A program made the translations under genes and the position numbers. This document shows positions 7,363 through 14,228 of a DNA stretch of 50,836 bases, piece after piece. How positions within the stretch are numbered: the stretch's first letter is position 1; every line of letters starts with the position of its first letter. The DNA comes from Alphaproteobacteria bacterium UBA3002. Its GTDB lineage: Bacteria > Pseudomonadota > Alphaproteobacteria > Rickettsiales > UBA3002. Location of the stretch: assembly GCA_002346425.1 (NCBI GenBank), contig DDZS01000036.1, positions 1 through 50,836 on the forward strand. Direction: 5' to 3'. The notes under the pieces were generated by a model. The model was given only the letters and a program-made list of their open reading frames with translations, made no database searches and had not been told where the DNA came from.

Positions 7363-7731
7363 TTAGGTGCATATATCCCAGGTGATTTCAAACAGATTGC
7401 CAATTGATTCTTTAAGCTTTTGCCCAGTATCAGAATCGGTGGAAATTGTATTATCTGGCTCATAAGAAACAGTTTTGCTTGAAGGTATATAAACAAACCT
7501 TTTGTATCCCTCATATGCACCATAGCTATTTTTCGCATTCACTTCACCACAAATAATTTGCCGGGTTTTTTTTATAATTCTGAATTTTGCGGATTCTGGG
7601 TCTTTAAAATGACTACTAACCGCTGCGCGCATTTCTTCGTCAGGTCGCTTTACTTTTACATAATATACCGCACATCCAATGCCTGCTGTTGCTATCAGTA
7701 AAATTAAAATTAATTTTGCGCTTTTGTTCAT
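7363..7731 (-). CDS. Small membrane-anchored protein in the repressor operon
   Basis: 122 residues. Residues 5-25 are one transmembrane helix or a signal (LILILLIATAGIGCAVYYV), and the Cys does not sit in a good lipobox. The soluble part has FKDPESAKFR and ICGEVNAKNSYGAYEGYKRF, a pattern I recall from uncharacterised phage and plasmid proteins. It starts 1 nt after the repressor stop and ends 10 nt before the exonuclease start, so all three are probably one transcript expressed in lysogens. Confidence 0.7.
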   Translation of the reverse strand: MNKSAKLILILLIATAGIGCAVYYVKVKRPDEEMRAAVSSHFKDPESAKFRIIKKTRQIICGEVNAKNSYGAYEGYKRFVYIPSSKTVSYEPDNTISTDSDTGQKLKESIGNLFEITWDICT

Positions 7732-7732
7732 A

Positions 7733-8311
7733 TTATCCCTCGCTTAAATCATCCACCTGACCCACCACATGCCCCACGATTTCACATTCCTGTTCTGATT
7801 GTAAGTATATGGTTTCATGCGGGATGCTGCTAACCGGCTCTAGCCGGGGTGGGTTTAATCGCAATCGTTTGAATGTGAATTCATTGTTCACATTTGCAAC
7901 GATGAATTTACCGTCAAGCTCAGTTGCATTTTTGTTATGAGGATTCACAATGATGAATGAGCCGTGACGTGCAACCAAGTTCATCGATTCGCCCGCCACT
8001 CGTAATGCAAACCAGTCGGGCATAGCTGAGGGGTATACAATGTTTTTTTCGGGCTTTATTTCTTCAATGCAATCTAACGGCTTTCCAGCGGGAACTTGCC
8101 CTAAAAGCGGCACAGAGGCTTCATTATCCAGTATGACATATTTTAGCTTCTCCCAATCTTCGGCACGCATTGAAAGAGACTTTCCACGATAAACATCTCT
8201 TATTGTGTCATACGACACTTTGCTATCTCTGGAAATTTTGGCAAGTTTAGTGCCTGTTTTTTCCATATAACTTTCAAGAGCCTGCACAATGTTTTGCCTA
8301 TTTGGAATCAT
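7733..8311 (-). CDS. cI: CI-type repressor (HTH plus LexA/S24 peptidase domain)
   Basis: 192 residues. The N-terminal HTH spans about 8-55 (TKLAKISRDSKVSYDTIRDV). The Ala-Gly autocleavage site is in GQVPAGKP (75-76). The S24 dyad is Ser109 (VAGESMN) and Lys148 (EFTFKRL). This is the lambda CI/LexA plan, so RecA-stimulated self-cleavage and induction are expected. I prefer the ATG at 8311; an in-frame ATG at 8368 would add 19 residues overlapping P_R. Neither has a Shine-Dalgarno sequence. It should bind the three operators at 6726-6741, 6754-6769 and 8372-8387. Confidence 0.92.
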   Translation of the reverse strand: MIPNRQNIVQALESYMEKTGTKLAKISRDSKVSYDTIRDVYRGKSLSMRAEDWEKLKYVILDNEASVPLLGQVPAGKPLDCIEEIKPEKNIVYPSAMPDWFALRVAGESMNLVARHGSFIIVNPHNKNATELDGKFIVANVNNEFTFKRLRLNPPRLEPVSSIPHETIYLQSEQECEIVGHVVGQVDDLSEG

Positions 8312-8361
8312 GAGCAATTGATACACTTTTGCACAACAGGTTTCATTAGGGGGATTTCCTA

Positions 8362-8390
8362 TTGACATTTATTGGGGGTTCTCCCATTTT
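8362..8390 (+). promoter_or_regulatory. P_R early promoter with nested operator (8372-8387)
   Basis: Perfect TTGACA at 8362-8367. With a 17-nt spacer the -10 would be the weak CATTTT at 8385-8390, and transcription would begin near the ATG at 8397, giving a leaderless message. The operator TTGGGGGTTCTCCCAT occupies the spacer, as in P_L. The repressor's own promoter must run the other way through the same stretch. Confidence 0.65.
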
Positions 8391-8396
8391 CTTAAT

Positions 8397-8690
8397 ATGT
8401 ATACTAATAAAGAGATCCTCCTTAATCGGGCCGAGTTATATGCGAATCGTACAGGAAAGGAGCTATCGACTGTTTCGTTATTAGTTACCGGCACAGGTAA
8501 AACCTTACCGAACATTAAAGCTGGAATCAGCGATTTTCTGGATCGTAGTTTCAAACGCTGGATGGAAAAATTTGACGAGCTGGAAGCCATACTAGGCACA
8601 GTGTCGCAAAATGACAAGGCTGGCCATTCCAATCAGCACCGCTCTTTAGAACAGTTATCCACCGGACAAAGTGCGGAGAATGCGCAATGA
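8397..8690 (+). CDS. Cro-like DNA-binding protein
   Basis: 97 residues transcribed divergently from the repressor, in the Cro position. Residues 8-60 (LNRAELYANRTGKELSTVS, VTGTGKTLPNIKAG, then FKRWMEKFDEL) resemble a family of small alphaproteobacterial phage regulators in which a TVSxLxxGxGxxLxxIxAG helix-turn-helix is followed by an amphipathic helix with a tryptophan. No Shine-Dalgarno is visible before the ATG, consistent with leaderless translation. Confidence 0.65.
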   Translation: MYTNKEILLNRAELYANRTGKELSTVSLLVTGTGKTLPNIKAGISDFLDRSFKRWMEKFDELEAILGTVSQNDKAGHSNQHRSLEQLSTGQSAENAQ

Positions 8691-8983
8691 TCACAGCATT
8701 AAAACGCTTTCGCGATACACGGATACATCCTCAACCGATGGTCGAGGCCACAACGCCGACCATGTCGCAAAAAGCGAAGCAGCGCCGTGACAATTTATGT
8801 CAACGTTCGGACGGTTTGCGCCATCGCAACGCTATTCTATCGCTTGCAACATTCTTTTCAGAAGTCCGGCCGTATTTGGAGACGTGGGACGGTGTTGAAC
8901 CGTTTCTATCTCACGTTCAAGCTCAAAAAGGAATTGCTCCCTATCCTTGCACTCGGTGTACACCAGAGAAGCCAAAAACATGA
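8687..8983 (+). CDS. Possible early protein overlapping an antisense ORF
   Basis: The ATG overlaps the Cro-like gene's TGA (ATGA). The first 50 residues are basic. The rest overlaps the more protein-like ORF at 8832-9035 on the other strand. Both cannot easily be constrained at once, so this may be real only in its first half or not at all. Confidence 0.3.
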   Translation: MITALKRFRDTRIHPQPMVEATTPTMSQKAKQRRDNLCQRSDGLRHRNAILSLATFFSEVRPYLETWDGVEPFLSHVQAQKGIAPYPCTRCTPEKPKT

Positions 8984-9035
8984 TCGCGTCTTCCATTTCA
9001 GCGATGTGGTCGGTGGTAGTATTCGTTGCTGCCAT
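8832..9035 (-). CDS. Small acidic phage protein of unknown function
   Basis: 67 residues from the ATG at 9035, with AAGGA 9 nt upstream. It is helical and acidic: HIAEMEDAIMFLASLVYTE, then EQFLFELEREIETV. It lies on the minus strand within an otherwise rightward early region, so it would be transcribed toward P_R and the repressor. The composition makes it the better of the two overlapping ORFs here. Confidence 0.5.
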   Translation of the reverse strand: MAATNTTTDHIAEMEDAIMFLASLVYTECKDREQFLFELEREIETVQHRPTSPNTAGLLKRMLQAIE

Positions 9036-9086
9036 TTTTTCAAATCCTTCTTTTTCGATTGTTCGCACATCCAAATTAGAAGGAGT

Positions 9087-9192
9087 CAGCGGCGGGGGCA
9101 ATCCCGCCGCTGAACCACAATTACCCCCCTGCCACACCACTTCGCCGTCGGACGTGCAGGAACCCGCGGGGCGCATGGATGGGTGCGCCCCG
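9087..9192. other. Two perfect GC-rich hairpins before the CII-like gene
   Basis: Hairpin 1: 10-bp stem 9087-9096 with 9103-9112. Hairpin 2: 9-bp stem 9167-9175 with 9184-9192. There is no T-run on either strand. They sit between the Cro-like and CII-like genes, where lambda has nutR and the tR1 terminator. They could be Rho-dependent or antitermination-related elements, or the leader of the minus-strand gene at 9035. Confidence 0.5.
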
Positions 9193-9225
9193 TAACCCCT
9201 TAAAAAGCAGACAGGAGACACACAC

Positions 9226-9714
9226 ATGAAAAAACGCATGCCTAACGACATTGAAGACGCCGTGGCGCAAGTCATCGGTCTGATTGGCGCAGAAGCCGCC
9301 AGTCAGGTGATCGAACGCTCGGCCAGTCTAGTCTATAAATATTCCGACCCGGATCATACGGCAAAAATTGGTTTGGCGCAGGCGATGCTGTTGGATGCCG
9401 CATGTCAGGCGAAACATGGCGAAACACCCTTTTTCGACTTTTATAAAAACATGATGGAACGCAATGCGCGACGGCTTGAAGCGACGGAAAATCAATCCTG
9501 TGCACTGGCCGGATCGGTGATGCATTTGAGTAAGGCAGTCGGTGACGTTGCCGGGCTTGTGGCGCAGTTTACGACTGCGACCAGCGAAGACGGGGCGGCG
9601 CTTTCCTTGAATGAGCGCGCAACCTTGGCCGAATCGCTTCGCGTCATGACGCATGCCGTCGATGCATTGGATGATTCATTAAACCCCAATACCCCGTTTT
9701 TAGCCAAAGGCTAA
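9226..9714 (+). CDS. CII-like phage regulator
   Basis: 162 residues with AGGAGA 8 nt before the ATG. Residues 8-65 form a predicted DNA-binding helical domain: GAEAASQVIERSASLVYKYS, DPDHTAKIGLAQAMLLDAAC. This SLVYKYSDPDH pattern is typical of small alphaproteobacterial phage regulators at the CII position. The C-terminal half has alternating hydrophobic helices that would suit oligomerisation. A role in choosing lysogeny is inferred from position and fold. Confidence 0.65.
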   Translation: MKKRMPNDIEDAVAQVIGLIGAEAASQVIERSASLVYKYSDPDHTAKIGLAQAMLLDAACQAKHGETPFFDFYKNMMERNARRLEATENQSCALAGSVMHLSKAVGDVAGLVAQFTTATSEDGAALSLNERATLAESLRVMTHAVDALDDSLNPNTPFLAKG

Positions 9715-9716
9715 GC

Positions 9717-9947
9717 ATGGCGTGGCATCCCTATACATCCGGCAGCTTGCCTGCCGAAGGACGGAAGGTGCTTGTCTGCTCTCCGGAAATTGCGGGCGAT
9801 TTGATCGTTTGCAGGCAGGAGCAAGGCAGGCTTGTGCCGGTTAACCCGATTCTGCGCGAAGCGTGGGAGGCTGGTCGGTTTCGCTTTGCTGCCGCTTATT
9901 GGCACCCATGGCCAGTGCAGGCATTACCGATTGTGAGGATGACATGA
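9717..9947 (+). CDS. DUF551-like phage protein
   Basis: 76 residues: WHPYTSGSLPAEGRKVLVCS at the start and AAYWHPWPVQALP at the end are the pattern of DUF551 proteins, common in phage early regions with no known function. It starts 3 nt after the CII-like stop and overlaps the next gene by 4 nt. Confidence 0.7.
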   Translation: MAWHPYTSGSLPAEGRKVLVCSPEIAGDLIVCRQEQGRLVPVNPILREAWEAGRFRFAAAYWHPWPVQALPIVRMT

Positions 9948-10414
9948 CGCTACGGAAATTGTTCAAACGGCCGCCGGACAAATTGATTGATGGTGCGAAT
10001 GGCGGGATTTATTTGCGGCGCTGGCACGTGATTCCGCGGAACCGTTTTTTTAATATCTATCTGCACCATTTTTTGCAGAGCGATGACGATCGTGCACTGC
10101 ATGATCACCCCTGGTGGTCGCTTGGTATGATCCTCTCCAAGCAGGGGTATATCGAGGTGCTACCGCATCCGAAATGGCCAATCACTATGCGCCATATCTA
10201 TCGCCGTCGCTTCCGGCCGGTGTTACGCCGCCCAACGCATGCGCATCGTATCCAGCTGATCGGGCATTACAACAACACGCCTAAGCCGGTCTGGACGCTA
10301 TTTATTACCGGTCCGCGCCTGCGCGAATGGGGCTTTCTATGCCCGAAACGCTGGGTGCATTGGTCGCATTTTACGGATGAAAACGGCAAGCGCGCCGGGC
10401 GGGGGTGTGAGTGA
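9944..10414 (+). CDS. Cupin-like phage protein
   Basis: 156 residues from the ATG overlapping the upstream TGA. The His pattern ALHDHPWWSLGMILSKQGYI, a second THAHRIQL and a closing TLFITGPRLREWGF look like a cupin-type beta barrel with metal-binding histidines. The substrate is unknown. Similar proteins recur beside replication genes in alphaproteobacterial phages. Confidence 0.6.
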   Translation: MTLRKLFKRPPDKLIDGANGGIYLRRWHVIPRNRFFNIYLHHFLQSDDDRALHDHPWWSLGMILSKQGYIEVLPHPKWPITMRHIYRRRFRPVLRRPTHAHRIQLIGHYNNTPKPVWTLFITGPRLREWGFLCPKRWVHWSHFTDENGKRAGRGCE

Positions 10415-10590
10415 TGGGAGAAATGCAATCTGTGTTATTCACGCCGTATTCCAACACGCATACGAAAGTTACGGCAAAATTTAGCGATGATAGTGCAAAA
10501 GTTGTCTACTTAGATAATCGCTCCGCAAAACAGTTTTTGCAGACTGCGCTTTTGAATGGGTCGGTAAGTCCGCCCGTTTGGGGGCAATAA
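10414..10590 (+). CDS. Small phage protein of unknown function (58 aa)
   Basis: A 58-residue ORF in the coupled early chain: its ATG shares a base with the upstream TGA and its TAA overlaps the next ATG. The sequence has a small beta pattern (TKVTAKFSDDSAKVVYLDN) and ends PPVWGQ. An ATG three codons in is an alternative start. Confidence 0.6.
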   Translation: MGEMQSVLFTPYSNTHTKVTAKFSDDSAKVVYLDNRSAKQFLQTALLNGSVSPPVWGQ

Positions 10591-10760
10591 TGGACTGGCC
10601 GCAAATTGTAATGATCGCCCTTTTTTCTGCGTCTTTGGCTATCGGAATTTCAAAACACGGCGAATCCAGCGGTAAACATAATGCCATAGCGACGTTTATC
10701 GCTTGTGCCATTCAGGTGTGGCTGCTTTGGGCTGGTGGGTTTTGGGGAGGTTGTGGCTAG
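10590..10760 (+). CDS. Small membrane protein (56 aa)
   Basis: 56 residues with two hydrophobic segments (QIVMIALFSASLAIGI and AIATFIACAIQVWLLWAGG) joined by a short polar loop, i.e. a two-TM hairpin. The start at 10590 overlaps the previous TAA, and its TAG abuts the next ATG. Role unknown. Confidence 0.6.
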   Translation: MDWPQIVMIALFSASLAIGISKHGESSGKHNAIATFIACAIQVWLLWAGGFWGGCG

Positions 10761-10829
10761 ATGCAGCACGAACTCATCATCGATAGCTTTGCCGGTGGCA
10801 GCGGTGCCTCTCTGCAGGTGAATTCATGA
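10761..10829 (+). pseudogene. N-terminal remnant of a phage DNA cytosine methyltransferase
   Basis: A 22-codon ORF beginning MQHELIIDSFAGGSGAS. DSFAGGGGAS is motif I (SAM binding) at the N-terminus of phage C5-cytosine methyltransferases; after this the reading ends with LQVNS and a stop. The rest of the enzyme is absent. The ORF keeps ATGA coupling to the replication gene, as if a deletion removed the body of the gene but left the translational link. Confidence 0.65.
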
Positions 10830-11911
10830 CGGCTACAATACAAGTCTATAGCTGGACGCAGGCGATCACACGGTCAGCGCTGCCATCGACCACGCGGCAT
10901 GTCTTGTTGACGCTTTCGCTGTATATGAATCAGCAGGGGCAAGGGTGTTTCCCTTCGACGCGGCGCATGGCGGGGGATACCGGCTTAACCGAGCGTTCGG
11001 TTGTGACGCATTTGCAGCGCGCGAAGGACGAGGGATGGATTAGCGTTAAGGAGCATGGTTATCGCGGTCAGCAATGGAAACGACATGAATATATCCCGCA
11101 TTTTCCGAATGCATATTCGTTGCAGCATCAGGGGCAGTCATCGGTGAAACATAGCGCCGATGAAGCAGCAGAAAAGGCACTGAACGAGGTTCAGCAGCTT
11201 ACACCGAAAGGCACTGAACGAGGTTCAGTACGCACATGCGAAGGTGCTGAACCTGACGACAAAAAGGCACTGAACGACGTTCAGTCTAATGATCCAATAG
11301 AACTATCCAATGATCATCATGATCAGGATGATGAAATTTGGATTTCTGATAAAGAGCGGGAAGCGATCGCGCTAGCCAACGCATTTTACGCGTTGCGGCA
11401 GACGATCTTCGGCGTTATGGCGCCAGCCGAGATACCCGCCACCGATATCACCATGGCGGAAGCGTTCATCGCACATCCGAAATACAGCAAAGACCGGGTT
11501 GTTACGGTTTGGCGGGAGCGGATGCGGCAGATCAAAGCGCGAGGCGGTAAGGTTCCACCGGTCGTGAGTTATCTACGCAAAAATGTTGAGGAAGCGTTTG
11601 CTCGGCTTCCGGCATTGGCGGTGACGCATACGCCCGCCATCGAGGCAGTGCCGGAATGGTGTGGGCCAGCCGCGACCGAGGAAGTGATTGATCTAGCCTA
11701 TCGCCGGTTAAAGGTTGCGTTTGAGGCGGCGGAAATGGCCGCGTGGATCGCGCGGATGCGGTTTGAATTCATCACGCCGGAAACGGTGATCGGGCATTGC
11801 CTGACGAAGTTTCATCACCAATACACCGCGACCCATCTGCGCCATCGGTTAGAGCGCGTGTTTGGCGACCGGTTCACCCTTCAACTTTCACCCCAGAGGA
11901 CCCAATCATGA
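10826..11911 (+). CDS. Phage replication initiator-like HTH protein
   Basis: 361 residues. Residues 1-90 are a winged HTH of the replication-protein type (RHVLLTLSLYMNQQGQGCF, PSTRRMAGDTGLTERSVVTH). Residues 110-165 are low-complexity and are encoded by direct DNA repeats (iterons). The C-terminal 180 residues are helical. HTH at the N-terminus, an origin inside the gene and MazG/GapR neighbours fit the lambda O/P replication module. No helicase-loader motif is evident. It overlaps the next gene by ATGA. Confidence 0.75.
   Translation: MTATIQVYSWTQAITRSALPSTTRHVLLTLSLYMNQQGQGCFPSTRRMAGDTGLTERSVVTHLQRAKDEGWISVKEHGYRGQQWKRHEYIPHFPNAYSLQHQGQSSVKHSADEAAEKALNEVQQLTPKGTERGSVRTCEGAEPDDKKALNDVQSNDPIELSNDHHDQDDEIWISDKEREAIALANAFYALRQTIFGVMAPAEIPATDITMAEAFIAHPKYSKDRVVTVWRERMRQIKARGGKVPPVVSYLRKNVEEAFARLPALAVTHTPAIEAVPEWCGPAATEEVIDLAYRRLKVAFEAAEMAAWIARMRFEFITPETVIGHCLTKFHHQYTATHLRHRLERVFGDRFTLQLSPQRTQS
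11173..11284 (+). repeat. ori: Iterons: probable phage replication origin
   Basis: Three 22-bp repeats begin at 11173, 11207 and 11263 (AAAGGCACTGAAC, then GAGGTTCAG or GACGTTCAG), with a degenerate copy at 11240-11256. Each holds the palindrome CTGAAC-3 nt-GTTCAG. An AT-rich stretch rich in GATC/TGATCA follows at 11285-11360. This is the plan of lambda ori inside gene O: iterons beside an unwinding region within the initiator gene. Confidence 0.75.
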
Positions 11912-12312
11912 ACGAAGCAAAGAAACTTATCGGATGCAATCGGCGATCGATCGAGGTGGCGGGCATGCTGCTTACCGACGTCTGCTATGGCGTGGCGGAT
12001 GCCTGCGGCTGGTGGCGCGACCCTTCTACCGGCGAGCGCATCGAGCGCAACAAGGGCGAACTGATTGCACTGATGCATTCGGAATTGAGCGAGTGTCTGG
12101 AAGGGGTTCGCAAAGACTGCGCGGATGACAAATTGCCGCATCGCAAAATGGAAGAGGTCGAGCTGGCCGACGCGGTGATCCGCATTTTCGATTATGCCGG
12201 CGGGTTTGGGCTGAATCTGGGCGAAGCAATTATCGAAAAGCTCGCCTTCAATGTCGATCGACACGATCACCAGCCCGCGGCCCGCGCCGCGGCAGGTGGG
12301 AAGAAGTTTTAA
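11908..12312 (+). CDS. MazG-like nucleotide pyrophosphohydrolase
   Basis: 134 residues from the ATG at 11908 (ATGA overlap with the replication gene). The MazG helical metal-binding pattern is visible: ELIALMHSELSECLEGVRK, then KMEEVELADAVIRIFDYAGG. The family hydrolyses (d)NTPs to monophosphates. In phages it is thought to adjust the nucleotide pool or the stringent response. The last 15 residues are Ala-rich. Confidence 0.82.
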   Translation: MNEAKKLIGCNRRSIEVAGMLLTDVCYGVADACGWWRDPSTGERIERNKGELIALMHSELSECLEGVRKDCADDKLPHRKMEEVELADAVIRIFDYAGGFGLNLGEAIIEKLAFNVDRHDHQPAARAAAGGKKF

Positions 12313-12314
12313 TC

Positions 12315-12593
12315 ATGACGCATATTATGAATATTGCAGGTGATCAATTACGCAGCTTCATAGAGCGCATTGAGAAATTAGAAGCCGAAAAGGCCGATAT
12401 TGCGACCGATATCCGCGAAGTATTCTCAGAAGCCAAAGGCAACGGATTCGATGTGAAAACGATGCGGCAAATTCTGAAACTGCGAAACATGGATAGTGCC
12501 GATCGAGATGAAGCGGAATATTTACTGGAAACGTATAAACGCGCCCTCGGCATGCAGGCGGATTTATTCGAAGGGGAGCCGCCCGAATCGTAA
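12315..12593 (+). CDS. gapR: GapR-family (DUF2312) DNA-binding protein
   Basis: 92 residues. GDQLRSFIERIEKLEAEK, DIREVFSEAKGNGFDVK and RQILKLRN are the hallmark of DUF2312. Caulobacter GapR is an essential nucleoid protein that clamps over-twisted DNA ahead of replication and transcription. Here a full-length homologue sits in the phage replication module, 3 nt after the MazG-like gene. A role in handling positive supercoils during phage replication is a fair inference. Confidence 0.9.
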   Translation: MTHIMNIAGDQLRSFIERIEKLEAEKADIATDIREVFSEAKGNGFDVKTMRQILKLRNMDSADRDEAEYLLETYKRALGMQADLFEGEPPES

Positions 12594-12644
12594 CATCGGT
12601 GCCACCTTGTTGGTTGGGTGCCGCGACATCCAGGTGATACCATA

Positions 12645-12690
12645 GCGGGGCTTCGGTTGGCCCGATGGCATAGTAAGGCCGTTGCCCCGC
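12645..12690. other. Structured intergenic stretch
   Basis: A 7-bp GC stem (12645-12651 with 12684-12690) encloses a smaller GGCC/GGCC pairing, in the 130 bp between the GapR-like gene and the next ORF. No T-run and no ORF. It could be an RNA element or a protein site. Confidence 0.3.
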
Positions 12691-12723
12691 GCTCGCGGAT
12701 TATGACGTAACAATGGAGAATCT

Positions 12724-13158
12724 ATGTATCCTGAAACGATCATCATCTGTGCTTTGTGCGCGCTGGTAATAGTGCTTTGTGGTGAGCTGTTCTGGTATAT
12801 TTATAAATACAAAAAAGAGGCTATTCGCCCTGTCTATTATGGCGCCGCGGGTTTCGCATGCGGCACTCCAATCTCTCTACCGACAGTCAACATACCGCTA
12901 GTGGGCGGCGACCAATCGCAAACAAAGGAAAAAAATATGACGGAAATCAGTAAACGGTTAGAAGCCGCGGAAATCGTAAAAGTATGCGGCGCGCCATATC
13001 ATAAGATAGATCATGAAGGAGGGGTTCGTGAAGCGCTTTATGAATTAATCCAATCCTTCACAGGTGCCGATGGCTTCATTCAACATTTCACGCATCGAGC
13101 TAGCACATTCGAGGCAGCATTGGAGCAAGCGGAAAAGGCGTATGCGGCATGTCAATGA
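12724..13158 (+). CDS. Membrane-anchored phage protein of unknown function
   Basis: 144 residues with GGAGA 4 nt upstream. Residues 4-28 are a transmembrane helix (TIIICALCALVIVLCGELFW). A linker and a soluble helical domain (LEAAEIVKVCGAPYHKIDHE, then FEAALEQAEKAYAACQ) follow. An internal ATG at 12937 with AAAGGA upstream could start the soluble domain alone, so two products or two genes are possible. Confidence 0.55.
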   Translation: MYPETIIICALCALVIVLCGELFWYIYKYKKEAIRPVYYGAAGFACGTPISLPTVNIPLVGGDQSQTKEKNMTEISKRLEAAEIVKVCGAPYHKIDHEGGVREALYELIQSFTGADGFIQHFTHRASTFEAALEQAEKAYAACQ

Positions 13159-13370
13159 AGGCCCGGCAGCGCTACACCCATAAGGGCTGGTTTTATCTGG
13201 CGCCCATTTGGTTTGCCGATTTACCAAATGGCGGATGCGTGATGGCAATGCGTTGGACCGAATGGGACTGGCCGATTCGGTTAATGTGTGAAGTCCATGG
13301 AGCCATCTCTGCGCTTGCAGGTATTAAAAGCGATTGGCCGATTCGCATCACCGGGCGGCTTCAATCATAA
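13155..13370 (+). CDS. Small phage protein of unknown function
   Basis: 71 residues from the ATG overlapping the previous TGA. Trp- and aromatic-rich: THKGWFYLAPIWFAD. The segment WPIR occurs twice (WDWPIRL and SDWPIRI) about 25 residues apart, suggesting a short internal repeat. It ends before the convergent toxin-antitoxin genes. Confidence 0.5.
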   Translation: MKARQRYTHKGWFYLAPIWFADLPNGGCVMAMRWTEWDWPIRLMCEVHGAISALAGIKSDWPIRITGRLQS

Positions 13371-13406
13371 ACCCCGCCGCGCTTGCACATCAGCATCTGC
13401 TATTGG

Positions 13407-13871
13407 TTACGCCACTTCCGACAACGAGTTGCGCACTTCTTCCAAGTCTTTTTTAGCGTGTTTGATAGATCGGCCAATCCCTCTTTTCATCGAGAGGGAA
13501 GATAGCCTATCGATCGCTTGCAGCGCGTCGTCAACCAATGCGACTTCTTTCAACTCAATACCGTTAGCGATGGCAGCAATACGCGCCATTCGCTGCGGGG
13601 CTTTGTCTATCATTCTAAGCATTTGCAGCGTTGCCGTTTGCGGCATCTTCCGGCCCGACTCCCAATCCTGCAATGTACGCAGGTTAAAGCCAAAGGTTGC
13701 TGCAAAATCAGCCTGAGACAATCCGGTTTTCTCTCGGATTCGGGCGACACTAAGGCTATCCGCCGGGTGCACTTTTACAGCGACCGACTTTCCTTGTTTC
13801 CTTTCTGCCGCTTCCTGCAGGCCTTTTTTAATGCTGTTAAAAAGTTCTTCTCCATTTGTTATTTTTGCCAT
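13407..13871 (-). CDS. HigA/NadS-like antitoxin with long C-terminal extension
   Basis: 154 residues. The XRE HTH at about 45-85 (REKTGLSQADFAATFG, FNLRTLQDWESGRKMPQ) is of the NadS/HigA type that neutralises RelE-like toxins and autorepresses. It lies 29 nt after the toxin gene. Unusually, about 55 residues follow the HTH (EVALVDDALQAIDRLSSL, then KHAKKDLEEV), where family members usually end soon after. Confidence 0.82.
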   Translation of the reverse strand: MAKITNGEELFNSIKKGLQEAAERKQGKSVAVKVHPADSLSVARIREKTGLSQADFAATFGFNLRTLQDWESGRKMPQTATLQMLRMIDKAPQRMARIAAIANGIELKEVALVDDALQAIDRLSSLSMKRGIGRSIKHAKKDLEEVRNSLSEVA

Positions 13872-13900
13872 TGCGATTACCCGTTAGATTATTTGCGAAA

Positions 13901-14218
13901 CTATTCCAATGCTTTGACTAATTGCCTCAGCATTGCGATGTGTGATTTACTCAGAGTTACCTGAGTATTTTTAGCATAGGCAGCGAGGACCAGCACTTCG
14001 TCACCACTTACATGAAAATAAGTGATCACGCGCGCGCCGCCACGTTTGCCTTTGCCCTTTGCCTCCCAGCGCAATTTACGCACCCCGCCAGAACCGGGAA
14101 TGATATCCCCGGCTAGTGGATTTAAAGCGAGGTGCGTTCTTAACTCATTGAGCTGATCGACGGTAAACAGGTCTTCTGCCTGCTTCGAAAAATCTGGAAA
14201 TTCCACAACCGTTTTCAT
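13901..14218 (-). CDS. RelE/HigB-type toxin
   Basis: 105 residues: NPLAGDIIPGSGGVRKLRWE, GKGKRGGARVITYFHVSGDE, LVLAAYAKN. This is the RelE-superfamily pattern for ribosome-dependent mRNA interferases of the HigB group, including the basic GGARVI strand. The toxin-first order with the antitoxin behind it is typical of higBA. It lies in the minus orientation inside the rightward phage operon, as an autonomous cassette likely to promote prophage stability. Confidence 0.85.
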   Translation of the reverse strand: MKTVVEFPDFSKQAEDLFTVDQLNELRTHLALNPLAGDIIPGSGGVRKLRWEAKGKGKRGGARVITYFHVSGDEVLVLAAYAKNTQVTLSKSHIAMLRQLVKALE

Positions 14219-14228
14219 GAAGTAACTA

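Noticed and set aside
11161..11290. CRISPR-like array reading of the repeats in the replication gene
   Set aside because: Only three near-identical units with internal palindromes and unequal 12-34 nt spacers, in frame within a coding gene; iterons explain them better.
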